Positions 22,629 through 35,699 are shown, counted from the first letter of the stretch. The stretch is DNA of 64,000 nt from Carallia brachiata (GCA_021464245.1 JADCRB010000067.1:2387908-2451907); one strand, 5' to 3'. Notes: generated from the sequence alone by a model not told the origin. Program-made: numbers and translations.

Positions 22629-25320
22629 CTCATTTTTTTTTGTTTTTTGGGTCTTCCCCATTTTTGTTTTTCCATAAATGTACAGATCCCGCCCTTTTGA
22701 GCCTGAGCAGGGACGGGAACCCCTGGCTCTGCCAACATACCCTAACATCTATAATAGTAAAATCAATCTTAAAGTATTAATTTTGTTACCCTTTTTAGTG
22801 CTCTATTAGAACAGAATTTTAAGCCAAAATCTATATTAATTGAATCTTACCTTATTTCGAAGTTTTTGAATGCTTGCATCTGTTTCCTAAAAATTTTTCT
22901 TTGAAGTTGATAAGGTCAAATTTTCGGGCTAATTTTAAGTCAATTGCTCCAAAGGGATGCTGAATTACAGTAGCCCAGTGCACAGCAAAACGCTATTGCT
23001 ATAGGAACAATACCACTGTCTTATCCCCGCACAAATTATTTATGAAAATGTAGATAAATCGAGCTACTCACTTAATGAATTTGAGATGAGAAAGACTATA
23101 TATGATTATAATTAAATATTAATAAAAAGTAATACAGTTTCATCTAATAATATCTGATAATTTTTTTTTTATGAATTCAATTATTTAATAATTTATATTA
23201 TTTTTTTATCACTTTAAAGTCTCTTTTTTAAAACTAAAAAAATTTTCTTTCTGAGAGTTATAACCCAAATCGAATACGCAAATTGCTTTTTCAGTAATCA
23301 AGTTTTTTTTTTTTTGTTCCTAACTATTCATGAGCTTTTTATATTAAGCTCTCTGCTTTAGTAAATGGTTCAGTAAAGTTAGGTTCCAAGAAAATGAAAA
23401 AAGAATCTTGAACAGGGCGTGGATTAGACTAAGGTTAAAGTTAACAAATTCCGAATTGGAACATATTATAATAAAGTTAAATCTTGTTTTCCCAAATTAA
23501 ACAAAGTGACAAAAGGCACAATTTGTCATGAAGCTACAAGGCTGTGCTGACTGACGTTAGAAAACAAAACACACCAAGAAAAACATAATGGAGATCATTT
23601 GTTTTTTGTCGGCTTTGTTTTGGCCCTAAGCCTTAGACGTCCTGCCACAGTGTTGTGGCCGGCCCTGAACGGCCAGCTCTATTTAATTTGTTTTTCTTTT
23701 TCTATTTATATTTTCTGCCCAATTTCTCTCTATATATTATCTGATAATGAATATATAAATAGGGATAATATTTTAAAATTGAATGTTAATAAGGACTGCA
23801 CAGACGGTGTACGAGCATTATGACTGTGGAAAATGGAATGTGGCATCTTTCCACTGTTTTGGTGACAATCAACGAGCATCCCACAGAGAATATATTTAAC
23901 TTCTAGCTTATCCAAATCATTATGAAATGCATCAATAAGCGTTAGTACAGATTATAGAGGTTAATTATCATTTAATTAGAAATCTCAAGTTCAAATTTTA
24001 AAAATATTATCATATTAAATATTTATTAAAAAACTCTTACCGTCATTCACAATCTTATCCAAATTAATCTAAATTAATTAATTCATTAGATTAGATATTA
24101 TGTGATCTCAGATAAAAAAAAAAAAACTTCAATATGAAATTCGGAGTCATAGTGAAGACTTCCCAATAGATCTGATCTTCTACTTGCTAATTCCGATGTT
24201 TTCTTTGCTTGTGGACTACAAAGGTCTACTATCTTTTACGCTATTTTCCCTTGTTTTGTGACAATATTAATCATATATAATAAAAAATTTGGAGCTTAAT
24301 TGGGAACTTCCCACATACCAATTTTGTCAAACTGTAGATTTGAATGGCATGTGATGGTGACTAATTACAATAAAGGAAAAAATTAGAGGCTCCCTCTGAT
24401 AATTTTTATTAAGTGCCATAATGCGTAGCAGAGTCAATGATTAAATGTAGCGAAAGTTTTGGACTCCATTGACTGATGTAAGTTGCACCGGTCCGAACCA
24501 TTATAAATTTATAATCTCATCACAACAACACCATTAAGGGAAGAATATGTAGATTAGACTTTACTTGGATCAATTGCTGTACAGACACTCCACTGATTAA
24601 GATTTAAGAATTTAAATATTTATGTAAGATTTAAATAAAAATGAGTGTAATTAATGAAAAAAATGAAGATTTAGTTCTTGGTGTCTATTTCACAGTCCAA
24701 GACCTTCTATTCAATTAAACAAGACCAAAAGAAAATTTGGGATGGTGGATGGCACGAATAGAAGTATTTTGGCTGTAAATTAAAAAATAAAATAAAAAAA
24801 AAAGAAGAAGAAGAAGAGGAAGAATAAGAAGAAGAAGAAGAAGAAGAAGAAAATTTGGGAATGAATTTGTTGGAATCGACTTTGAAATGAGATGGTCAAT
24901 AAGAATTTAGTGCCGTCCATACTCCATAATGTTCGACAAATTAAGAGGCTTCAAAACGTGTTGTGTAGCTCCCCACCCCCATTTGGTTATAAGCCGAATT
25001 TAACTAACTTACAGTGTTAAATTTGATTTCGTGGGCATTTGAGTTGCTGCCCATAGGCATATAAAATTAGCGTCATTTAATTGCTAAAAATTAATCGTCA
25101 AATTAATGTCTATACATTAATTACTAAAGAATAAACGACTCAGTTCAGTAGTATAATCGCGCGGACCCACATGCTAAAGTAGTGAAGATTCCACTGATTG
25201 CTCGTGATTGGAATTGGCATTCATACGCGTGAGTGGATTGACTGAGTGAGGCGCCATGGCTAGTTGGCTATACAGAAACAAAATGTATACAGAAACAAAA
25301 ATTATATATATACACTCTTT
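22629..25320. other. Intergenic AT-rich sequence
   Basis: The MATE 3' flank is followed by AT-rich sequence without a recognisable gene. Notable items are an AAG/GAA microsatellite (about 24799-24851) and a more complex GC-moderate stretch at 23580-23690 that has no long frame. Short frames at 23599-23915 have no family resemblance. Confidence 0.5.
24799..24851. repeat. AAG microsatellite
   Basis: The tract is an A-rich run that becomes mostly perfect AAG trinucleotides, with interruptions by GGAAG and AATAAG. It lies in a non-coding spacer. Confidence 0.9.
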
Positions 25321-25323
25321 TTC

Positions 25324-25625
25324 GGGATAATATTCATTTAAATGTTAAATTTTTATATATTTTAATAATTAAGTCATAATTTTTAAATTTTTTCAAGTAA
25401 GTTTATATCTTTTGGATCTTTTATAATCAAGTTCATTCATCAATTTAACTGTTAAAAATACATTTGACCTAATGGTCAAATACGCTTTTAATGATCAAAT
25501 TGATAAAAAAAATTCGATTGTGAATGATCTAAAAATTATAGGAATCAATTAAAAACTTAAAAAAAATTGAGACTCAATTTTAAATATTCATAAAAATTTA
25601 AAATTTAAATGAGTATTATACTCAT
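25324..25625. mobile_element. Fold-back element with long inverted arms
   Basis: The first ~130 bases match the reverse complement of the last ~130. The left arm starts GGGATAATATTCATTTAAAT, and the right arm read backwards starts GAGTATAATACTCATTTAAAT. Both then run through AAATTTTTAT and AATTTTTTTAAG-like blocks. It has no coding capacity, about 300 bp in total. This is a non-autonomous DNA transposon of the fold-back or long-TIR type. No clear target-site duplication can be read. Confidence 0.7.
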
Positions 25626-26329
25626 TCTCTGTACTCTGCCTCTCTTTCTCTCCTCTCCCCATCACACACCCCTGGCCCTATAGGGAGAGAGGGGGAAGGG
25701 GGAGTTAGTCAATGTGTTCTTCGATTACCATGTTGTTTGGTTTGAATTATGCATTAAGCCGCGTCAATTCAAACTGTCTTTGATATTGAAAGAGTCAACG
25801 GCAAACACATCAAATTATAATAATGAAAATTAGTTAATTTGTCGTAAGAAGCAATTATATGATTGATTATCAAGAGACAGTATTATCCACCAAAATAAAA
25901 AAAGAAAAATTCTAGATAGCAATATTTATATAGCAAGTAATAAAAATTAGTATAAAATAATATACGCTGTTAATCGTCGTTGAATGAACTATATGAATAA
26001 TTTTTACTAATTAAAATTAAATTGTACAGTAAAATTCGATAAATAAATCATTTGAAATCTCTAAATTTAATGAGAAATTATGAAAATGAACTTTATCACT
26101 TCGTCCAATCTCTCACAAGATTTTCTTCTTCTTCCTCCACTAACATCCGAAAACTGATTTTTTTTTTTTGGATTACGTTATTAGTTATTTATAGCAAATT
26201 CAATAAAAGGTGTGTAAGAAAGATGATTAAGGAGCAACAAAGAATTTGTTCTTTTTTTCTTTTTTTCTTATGAGCAAAATCAACTTCATTGATTTTTTTT
26301 CAATCAAAAGAAGAAGAAATAAACCAAAA

Positions 26330-26990
26330 AAGTTAAGAACAACTAGTTAAGCCAACAAACTCTGCTAGCCTTCTCTTGACAATGCAACTCCCACTTTATC
26401 CCTCCAAAGGAGATCCAACATATTCGGCAGAGGATTCATATAAAAACACAATTAGCCAACTGAACCGATGAAAACTGTCCCACGTTTACAAGATAATCGG
26501 CACAATAATTCTCTTCTCTAAGAGTGTGCATCAATCTACATTTCCACTGACTCTGTAAATAATATTGGCATTCTGCAATAACAAAATGATTAAAATCCAA
26601 ACCCCAATCCTGCTTTGTAAGGAATCCTACAATAACGAGGAAGCAGGTTGCAGAAGTCCTGCAATAAAACCTGCTGTAAAACAAAGGAATCGGCATAGGA
26701 GACAGGGCCCACCTCAGGTTTCCCCAGAGAAATCTAACAAATGATACCAACAGCATAGACAAACACAGAACCTGCCATCTCCACTGCAATATCGAATTTA
26801 TTGCACGTTGAGGCTATCCTCAAAGGCCAAAAAAAGGGCCTCAAAATTCCACTGTGACAATGCACTGGAGACGTGGTCTACAACATAGTGGAGTCCGTGT
26901 CAAAGATGGTGCGCCCGACTTCTGATCGGTGAGACAAATCACACAGCAGTGCGCATCAATCACCTATCCAAAAATGCTTGCATTTCTCTA
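26330..26990 (-). pseudogene. Decayed LINE fragment, RNase H C-terminal part
   Basis: On the minus strand, a segment reading CRLMHTLREENYCADYLVNV near 26470-26540 matches the end of the RNase H domain of plant non-LTR retrotransposons (the usual form has REAN-CADxLA). A little further on, after a frame change, LPNMLDLLWRD resembles the typical PP--L--LL--D close of the same domain. The frame is broken by stops and shifts. No reverse transcriptase is visible, so this is a truncated relic. Confidence 0.6.
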
Positions 26991-26999
26991 ATAACATGC

Positions 27000-28725
27000 C
27001 ACCTGAAAAATCTAAATCCATGCCTTTAAAAATCATTTTGGCATCCCATGTCCTTTTATGCACGGAGATTACTAATTTAACCTTTTTTTTTTTAACAACT
27101 TACTTATTATTATATATCACACAATAAGTAATGTCTATTAAAAATAAAAAAATAAAAAATAAATTTATATGATATAAAATAAGTAAGTTATACTAAAAAA
27201 TACTAAAAAATAAGTAAAATTAGCAAACGCTTTTATAGACAATGATGAATTTGTAGCACTAATTTATTGGACACATCAAACAAAAGATGTCACAATACCT
27301 GAGTTTTCTATAGTACAGGTCTGGAAAAGGGATCGGCCATATATTTTGGCATGCTTGCATTTTTATTTTGTGGCACGCTCGCTTGCACACATCACATTTT
27401 CCTGATTCTCTTATTTTGTTAACGGTGAACAGATTCTTCCTCAAGATCATAAGAACCATCTTTCGAGATTCAGTAAGACTGCTCGATTTGTACATAATAT
27501 ATTAAAGTTTGGCGCTTAATTAATGATTATACTTTTCAAATTCAAATTTATTATTTTTGCAAAAGGCCGCAAGGGGAACCCAAAGTGTAATCTGATGCAA
27601 AACATATTCGTATGTACAGAGGCCTAAAGGGAAGTCAAAGGTCAAAGCATAGACAGAATTTAGTTCAGCATACGAGTTCATCTCCATCTCGTTCTGTTTA
27701 GAGTAATTATTATTATATTAGGTTAAAGTGGTGGAAATATTCGAAAGATAAAATCGTTACTTTTGGTTTATGGATCAATTTGACCTGTCGATCCAATTAC
27801 AAAAAATAAATTAAAAAGGAAAAAGAAGAGGAAGTAGTTGAGAACAGTTGTAATTGGTAATTCCCTCCACGTTAAAAATCGATAATATAGTGTGTAGAAT
27901 AAAATAAGACAGACAGACAAACAAAAAACATAGAAGCAGATAAATGCTCTCTTCTCTAAGTCAATATACAAAGAAATCTTCATTGATTCTCAAGACTAAG
28001 ACTCTTGTGCTATCAAAAATATATGATATTGTAAATATTATGGTATCGCTCCAACCACGTGAAATAAAAAAGATAAGATTTTATACTCTCTTCCCATAAT
28101 TTTAATTATTCAACGTCTACAATTTTCTATGCTTACAATCAAAGTCCCACTGCCGCGCGCCTGTAATGAGTACGGAGGCATAACTATATGCTATTAGTAA
28201 TGTAGTTTACAAAGTCTCCTGAATTTCCAGCTCATACAATAATATTTCTTGATGTTTATCGATGGTAGCCTTGTGCATGCATATATAATAATGAAATGCA
28301 CGTGTTTGGTGCATAGCTAGAAAGGGTGTCTACGGCCAACCTGTTAGCTATATATAGGCATCGTTGGCAGGCAGTGAGCCAGTTTTCCAAATTTTTCTTC
28401 AATGTCAGCCGTATCCATCCATTTCAAAAGTGCATTTGAGTTTTTTTTAAAGAACCGAAGAAAAGAAAACGAAATTAATAATCAAGTAACAGGCATTAAA
28501 TAAATATTCTGTTAAGTCTTTTTTTTTTTTTGTTTATTTAGAAATATATTAAATTATAAGTTACACAATAAAAATAATTTTTCTTTTTCATAAATTCTAC
28601 CTTTTTCTTAGAATTTGATTTCAATACTTTTAAAATAAAAAATTTTAATTCTAACATTAGACTATCTCTTAAAATACTTTTCTTTTTTTTTATCAAGTAA
28701 GTAATGGAATATAATAATCAAATAA
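27000..28725. other. Intergenic AT-rich sequence
   Basis: I see no gene. The stretch 28440-28700 is related to 33420-33540: both have a TTATGAACTA/TTATAAGTTACA-CAATA start and then a TTTTAA-TTCTAAC-TTAG block. This suggests another low-copy dispersed repeat. Confidence 0.45.
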
Positions 28726-28731
28726 ATTAAA

Positions 28732-29357
28732 GGCAAATATATGGATTTTCCCCACCATCTTTACTTTTTTTGAGAATTTTGCCCAAAACGTTTTTATATT
28801 TTAAATTTTATCCTCAATGTTTCTGCTGCCAATTATTTTCGCCTTCTTCCGTTAGTTTGCCGTTAAATTTAATATTTAACAGCTAATTATCGTCATGTCG
28901 TCTAATTTAAATGATATATTAACATAGAGTGATAACTTGACATCTAATAATTTTTTTAAAAAAAAAATTCAAATATTGTGACTTTCAAAAAATTAAAAGA
29001 AAATGTTATTTATGATTTTATAAAGTTAAAAGTAAAAATAAAAATAAAAATAAAGAGTCTGTTATCTGTATATATTAGAATAAGCAAATATCTAAATATG
29101 ATCAATCAAAAAAGGACGAAGTATGACATGTTATCATTTTATTAGATGTCAGATCATCACTTTACACTAATATGTCATTTAAATTAAATTACGTGACATA
29201 ATTGGACTGTTAAATGTTAAATTTAACGACTAATTAATGGAATATAACGAAAATGATTGACAGTAAAAGTATAAAAGTATAATTTAAAATATAAAAATAT
29301 TATAAGTGAAATTTAAAAAAAAAAATTAAAATAGTGTACGAAATCCATATATTTGCT
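28732..29357. mobile_element. Long terminal-inverted-repeat element (~625 bp)
   Basis: Arms of about 220 bases face each other. The left arm begins GGCAAATATATGGATTT, and the right arm read backwards begins AGCAAATATATGGATTT. Further matching blocks in order are TTTTTATATTTTAAA, GCCGTTAAATTTAA/GTCGTTAAATTTAA, TTTAACAG, and the inner ends GACATCTAATAA. The central 180 bases are AT-rich and non-coding. The structure fits a non-autonomous Mutator-like or other long-TIR element. No convincing target-site duplication is visible. Confidence 0.85.
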
Positions 29358-31600
29358 TAAATAAAAGCACTTGCTAGGGTCACAAGCGGACGACACGGCC
29401 ACTAAAATAGGAACAATAATAATAAATGGAGTGGGCGGAGATGAACATGGGGGATGGCCAAGTTTCTTGGGTCAATTAATTAGTTTGACCAACGTGGTGT
29501 CCGTCGCGGGAGCACGGCTAAAGATTTCTTCCAATGAGTCCAAAATGGAAAGATCGAGCGGGTCAATGTCAGAAGAGTTGGCCACTGACCAGTAGTGGCC
29601 AGCCCAGGTAATTAAGAGAGATCAAAAATGCGGGCGGCATCCTTACAAGGGACAAGACACGGCATCGTGTTGTGTAGGAATATCAGCGGGATAATACCAG
29701 CTAATCAACCTCAGTCTTAAGCGACAATAATATGTAACGCACTTTTAAAACACATAATGAGCAGGCAGTCTATTAACAACTAATTATTTATTTATTTTTA
29801 TTTTAAAATTTAATTATTAAATAATTTATATCACTATATATGTACATATATTTTAATAAAAACGAGCCACTTAATTATTCTCATCCTGAAATCGATTCCG
29901 TGAACAAGTAGGCACGGGACATTGACTAAGTTTCTCCCCAAAGTGCAGGCTGCTTGAAACATGACGTAGTTTTTTGGTGGCTTTGAATGGCCGCAACTCA
30001 TGCAATTGCGTGTCAACTTCACTTATTTCTTTTTGGGGTGAGGGGGCTCTCGTATGACCAACGTGAGAATTGAGACGAAACCAAAAACAAAATTAAAAAA
30101 CAATGAAATAAAATAAAGGGGTGATTTGTGACCTGGCCGTCATCTTTTTGTTCATCATCCCCTCGATCGCTTGCATGCTTATCTGAATCTTGAAATTTAC
30201 ACGTCGGCGAATAAAACAATACCTGAGGCTGAGGTTGGGGCTGAGCACATTCGAACTCTTTACAGATGCATGGAATGTTGCAACATGTAATGGAATATTA
30301 ATTGCAACTTGGAGAGCAAATGTCCTATAGATGAGTTTCTATGTGGCTGGCTGACTCAATCCAGAAAAGCAAAAGGGATATGCCGAAAAAAAATAAATAA
30401 AGAAAAACAGAAAAGTCTGGTTCAGCTTTCTTGAATTCGGGGGACGATCTCCCTATGATATAATCTTCAAAAAGGCACAACAAAAAAGGGTAGCGATGGT
30501 CAACAAATTCGACTCCCACTCAATTAGTCGGCTTACTTTTTTTTATTTGTCCTTATCCTTAAGAAAAGCTCTAAAAGCTCCTCTCTAATTCTAGAAGTAC
30601 GAAAATTTTGCAATTATTTACGTGCGGATATAGCCAAAAAAAAAAAAAAAATCAAATGACTCTTCATATTTTTATTTTGTCTAAATTCTCTTTTGCAATG
30701 AAAGCTTAAATTACCAACGAATTATAACTTAATTGATGTTAAAGTCGTTTATAAAATTGCCTTAATGCCTTATGTTTGAATTTCAATAGGAGCCATTAAT
30801 AAAAATAAATCAAACTTCAAATTCTTTGATTAGAAAACTAAACAGGCCGAATAAAAAAAAAAAAATCTTGTCAAGCACCAGGCCTCTTGGGGCGCGGAAG
30901 CTGAAGCTTCCAAGTGCACCCGCCGAAGTTGTGTACTTAGGAGATGCCTGCTGCTTTACCGAATTGTGTGTGGAGTGGCTGCCTACCATTACGGCATTAC
31001 CTTACATAAATTTTGCCACTTATTGTGCAAATTTACATACGAGTAATATTAATAATTAATAAAATATATAAAAAAATATGTAATTAATTTTATAATATTT
31101 AATAATTTATTTTAAAAAAATTTAATATATTTATCACATTCTAATAATTTAAAACATAGTATATCTATTACGTACATACGATCGCATTCTCATTTATAAT
31201 TTTTTTTACACAATTTTAACAAATGCAGCATAAAGTGACAAACAAATGATACGCTGCGAAGTCACTACCAAAAGTCACCCAACCGTCTGCAATAATCTAT
31301 GGAAAAAAATATGGGGTTGATCTCGAGAAAGAAAATAAATAAATAAACAAGATGAAAGCTTTTGATTATGAATGTGGGGTATATAGTAGGTTAAAATTAT
31401 CAGAAACCCATATCGAAGTTGCCAATACAATTTTCTAGCAATTTATGAACTTTAGATGATCGAGTACAGTTTTTCTTTTTGATTTTTCTGAGAAAGGCTA
31501 TACTGGCCGTTCAATAAAGTTACAAAATTGAAGTCACTGTTAAGGTTACTTGCAAATAGGTGATAGGACTCTTTAAAAGTGATCGACGACCGAAGAGAAG
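29358..31600. other. Intergenic sequence, no identifiable gene
   Basis: Islands of balanced composition (29380-29720, 29880-30060, 30880-31020) alternate with AT-rich DNA. Short frames on both strands, including about 75 codons at 29371-29595 and at 30826-31059, show no family resemblance. Confidence 0.45.
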
Positions 31601-31605
31601 CATCC

Positions 31606-31757
31606 ACATCCATGAAAATTGTTCAGAAATTAGACATCAATCTTGTCAAGCATTTTGAACATCCATGAAAATTGTTCATAAATTAGACATCAATCTTGTC
31701 AAGCATTTTCAACATCCATGAAAATTGTTCATAAATTAGACATAAATCTTGTCAAGT
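31606..31757. repeat. 53-bp tandem triplication
   Basis: Three head-to-tail copies start ACATCCATGAAAATTGTTCA at 31606, 31659 and 31712. Each contains AAATTAGACAT and ends TCTTGTCAAG. The copies differ at only a few positions, so the array is young. A stray TTCTTGTCAAGCATTT occurs again near 31840. Confidence 0.9.
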
Positions 31758-32930
31758 TTTTTTTTTTATATATAAAACTATCAAGTATTCAACTCGAAAA
31801 TAAAACCAACCCGAATAGGACATCAGTAGGCAACAAATTCTTGTCAAGCATTTAAAAAAAAAAAAAATTCTCATCTTATCGTAATCTAAATGGGCTTTAG
31901 AAAAGGGAATCTACACAAGTCTGCTGACACTATACATGGCCACCTTTTATTGTATTATATTGATGTGGATCAGTTGACGTAAGTAACAATGTCATTTTCA
32001 GAGGACCACACTATGAAAAAACTTTATACTGTATGTGGGGGGGGGGGGCGCGGGGATAATGGCAACAGCAGAGGTATCGGTGCCCTCATACGCAGACAAA
32101 ATACAACGTACGGATTATAAGGACCCATAGCCGTGCTGGGGTTATTGAAATACAGAACCAAAGAAGGTTGGACACCGCGAGATCTAAGGGTTCAGACTTT
32201 GTGTTTGTGGGTATAAAAAGAATTGGTGATTTGAGAGACAACTTTAGCGGCCATGGGCCACGATTCCGTGTCAACTTTGGATGTCGTTAGACATTGTAGC
32301 AGTCTTTAATGGGAAACCAAGAAAAAGAAGGAGATGCGTTTATTCTACTCCTAAGCAAACATGAAACACCCCTTTTGGCGGGATAAGACACACACAAAAA
32401 AAAAAAAAAACTAATATGCAAGCGGATGTTTTTATCTTTGTTAATTTCTTCGTTGTAAATAGAAAAATGTCTCGGATACATGCCTTAAATACACATTTTG
32501 GTGTACGATTTCATGTCGAAATAATAGATTAACTACACTATGTTTTTCTTTTTTAAAAAAATGATTTAGTAATTCGGTGGTTGAATCGTGTTGAAAGAGT
32601 AGTTTTATTGTTGGACCAAAAAAAGAGATCCAACCTATGCATGATAAATAATGGCAGAAACAGCCTATCCATGTAGCAGATACCAAAGCCCATTTGAAAT
32701 AATTTTACACTCTATGTTGGGCCCAAGTCGAACTTGAGTCGAGTACGTTTGCCGGCCGTAATATCCAGCCAGAGTTTCCGTTAATATAACGCTTGTCCCA
32801 AAATTGTCTCGGTTTTAGACCAAAAAAAAGGAAATTGTCTCGGTTTCTATTGAGCCCTTGGGCCTGGTATAGGGTAAATCAATCAAGGCACGAACGCTAT
32901 CGAAACTAAGATTTTTCACCCACCAATGAT
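31758..32930. other. Intergenic sequence, no identifiable gene
   Basis: I see no gene. A run of twelve Gs (32037-32048) is followed by CGCGGGG. Short minus-strand frames between 32086 and 32686 have no family resemblance. Confidence 0.45.
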
Positions 32931-32934
32931 TAAT

Positions 32935-33065
32935 TTACGATGAGGTTGAACAGCTGCTCAACTGTTTGAGGGTACCTTTCAACTAATAGGTAGGAGATTC
33001 AAACCCCACCTAACTTCACTTTTCTTTTCAAATGCTCAATAGAGTTCTTATAAAAAAAAAAATTA
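32935..33065 (+). repeat. SINE-like element
   Basis: A tRNA-like arrangement is visible. A box-A-like GCTCAACTGTTTGAGGG (near 32955-32972) is followed about 35 bases later by a box-B-like GAGATTCAAACCCC (32994-33007). A poly-A tail follows at 33050-33061. Spacing and tail fit a short tRNA-derived retroposon. No complete tRNA fold is claimed. Confidence 0.4.
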
Positions 33066-35090
33066 ATTTATAAATTGTGTGAATTTTTGTCATTTTTTTT
33101 TTATTTCACAAAGTATAAAATACATTATCACAAACACACCAGAAAGGTAGACGAGGTAAAGAAACCGCTTAAATTATGGAAAGTATTTTACTAATTCCGA
33201 TATCTTTCCAAGCTATGCTGGGCCACAATCAACTCTGGAAATTGGCAAGTGTATGGGGCATAAACTCAAACTTGGGAAACCATTAATAGAGAATTAAACC
33301 TTCCCGTAGTACTATTCTCCTAGTTGGGCCTTAAACAAAATGCTGCGTGTTCTCCACCTATGTATCTCAGACCAATGATAGGATTAATATTTTCAAATAC
33401 CTTCATTTTTTTTGGGTGACTTAATTTAAGAGACTCATTGAGTTATGAACTATACAATAGAAATAACTACACTAAAATCTGTAAAATAAAAATTTTAAGT
33501 TCTAACCTTAGCATATCCTTTTAGACACTTAAATTACATTTCTTTTTTTTTTTTGGTCTACTTAAATTATATTTGTTTTTTTTTTCAGTACTTAAATTAC
33601 ATTTCTCTTATTGTTTATGACTAAAATTACATTTCTTTTTTGTTTTTTTTTTTTGGTCTGGACTTAAATTACATTTCTAAAGCAACAGGCCGACACTCGT
33701 TGCCCATGAATCAACTATTCTGCCCAATCCTCTAAACGGACGACAAAGTGGACTGACCCCGTGATATTGGGTCTACTGAGGCTCTCTCAAAAGCTTTTAC
33801 AACCAATATCGTCCATGTAACAAGACTCAAACTGTAGTCATTAGTGGGCCATCTTTCAAAACAAAGTTGCCCATGTAATTATCATCGGCTGTTTTTTTTT
33901 TCAAACCCAAATGGCTCGAATATTTTTCCAATAATGGGCTTAAGACATATCATAAGCGTCCACAATCCAGCATATTTGGGTCAATGGGAAAAAAAATTGG
34001 CTCAGTAGCCCAAGACTTTGGGTCTACGAGCCTATCTGCAAAGGCTGGTGCAGACAATTTTGCGGACAACTTGGAGGTAGTGGGTCCCATATTATAGACT
34101 TCAGCGGCCCAAATTACAGACAAATTTAATCTGAATCTTCCATTCCCAATCATCTTTTTGATGTCAATGTATATATGTATTACTTATTTGTAGGGTATGA
34201 TATCACCCTTATCATGTTTACTTACTATTCTTCTTTTTTCCATTAATCAAAGAAGAGAAAATGGGTTAGCATTCTTAATTTGTTCTTTTTGTTCTTCCCC
34301 TATGATGACTGGAAAGAGCTTGGAGACAACAGTTCACCATAAGAGGTTTAGTATTAACTCCAACATCCAATTTATGCTTTCAGAATTTCTCGTCTGGAAC
34401 TATTTCAATTCGTTGTCTTCTTGAGGACGTCGCAGAAAAAAATGTAAATGAAACTAACTGTAACTCATACAATTTGCTCTGTTTGAACGGTGAAATTTTG
34501 ATGACAAAGAAAGTTGTAAAAAAAATATATGAGAAAAAAATTATAAGAATTTATTATTTAAATAAATAAAAAATATGTGAAAAAATATCAGAAAATGAAT
34601 TATATATTTAAATTATAAAAATATTCTTATAAATTAATAATGAATGAGATATGTTTGAGTTATTTTGGTAAATTTTAATGTAAATGATGTTTATCTTTTT
34701 AATTTTTTTTTGTTGTACTTTTGCTGACAAAATTACGTACGGATTGTCTTATGATGTGAAATTTCTCATCATTTTCTCTTAAAAATCAAACGATGTGAAC
34801 GGCTTCGGCAAGCGTGATCTCTTTTATTTTCTTTTCGAACGCAGAAAACAAACAGAGGGTTAATCCCTTTAAGAAAATATGCATTTGCAGCTACATTTCA
34901 TCTCCTTTTTATTATTATTTTTTTTTGCCCCCTGTACTCCGAGCCCTTGTCTAGTTGGTAAAAGAAGGGCAATGGGAGAAATAGACAGAAGACTCAGACT
35001 GTCGTGCTGATAGAGAATATTGACTAGTCAGGCAGATTTGACAACTCCAGGAGCCCGCCAGACAGAAAACTTCAATCTTTCTTCTCCATC
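33066..35090. other. Intergenic sequence, no identifiable gene
   Basis: The stretch is mixed in composition and includes T-rich repeats (TTAAATTACATTTCT units near 33530-33680) and a moderate-GC part at 33690-34160. One minus-strand frame there (33950-34153) has no family resemblance. The AT-rich block 34490-34690 resembles the repeat-rich elements downstream. Confidence 0.45.
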
Positions 35091-35095
35091 TATAA

Positions 35096-35347
35096 GGGTG
35101 TGATTGGATAGTAAGAATTTGAGTAGAAAATGAATAGAAAAGAAAATGAATAGAAAATAGTATAGTAATGATGATATTATGATTAATAAAAAGTAATGAT
35201 GAGAAAGAAAATAAATAGTAATTTGTGAGAGAAAAAGTAAAAGGTAATTGTTTGGATTGATAGAAAATGAATAAAAAAAAAAATGAATAGAAAATCTTTT
35301 TTCATCCATTTTCTTTTCCTTTTCCATTCAAAATTGCCAAACAGGGT
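35096..35347. mobile_element. AT-rich MITE-like element, family B copy 1
   Basis: The element runs from GGGTGTGATTGGATAG to TTGCCAAACAGGGT, ends that are imperfect inverted repeats (TGTGATTGG facing CCAAACA). The interior is A-rich on this strand with repeated GAATAGAAAA units and contains ATTGTTTGGATTGATAGAAA, a motif shared with the element at 60311-60640. It is non-coding. The apparent 99-codon minus-strand frame is a by-product of its composition. Confidence 0.55.
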
Positions 35348-35477
35348 AAATGGTGGAGCTCGTGCTCTGGCAACCTCACAGTGGCATCAACGTGCTAGTG
35401 CTGGTAAAATTTTGACCTGCGAATTTGACTTCGTACTAATTATAGCGGCGTGATACGGCAATTTTTGTTTTTTTTAT

Positions 35478-35694
35478 GCTGTGGTTGGATTAAAAAAAAA
35501 AGTAAATAAAAAAAATTAAAAATAATATAATAATATAAATATTATAATTGATAAAAAAATAATTATTAAAAAATTGTGAAAAAGAGAATAAAAAATAATT
35601 ATTTAAATTGATAAAAAATAAATAAAAAATAATTTTTTTTTCTATTTTTCTCTCATTTTTCTTTTTTTTTTATTGAAAATTTACCAATCAGGGT
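35478..35694. mobile_element. AT-rich MITE-like element, family B copy 2
   Basis: The element runs from GCTGTGGTTGGATTA to TTTACCAATCAGGGT, which resemble the ends of the copy 130 bp upstream (GGTTGG facing CCAATC). The inside has AATTGATAAAAAAT repeats, which are degenerate forms of the family motif. It is non-coding and more decayed than copy 1. Confidence 0.45.
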
Positions 35695-35699
35695 ATTAA

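Noticed and set aside
32935..33010. Possible intact tRNA gene
   Set aside because: Only box-A-like and box-B-like motifs are present. No acceptor stem pairing or anticodon arm can be formed, so it is called SINE-like instead.
35028..35327. 99-codon minus-strand frame rich in Phe, Leu and Ser
   Set aside because: It lies entirely in an A-rich MITE-like element, and its residue composition follows from the repeats.
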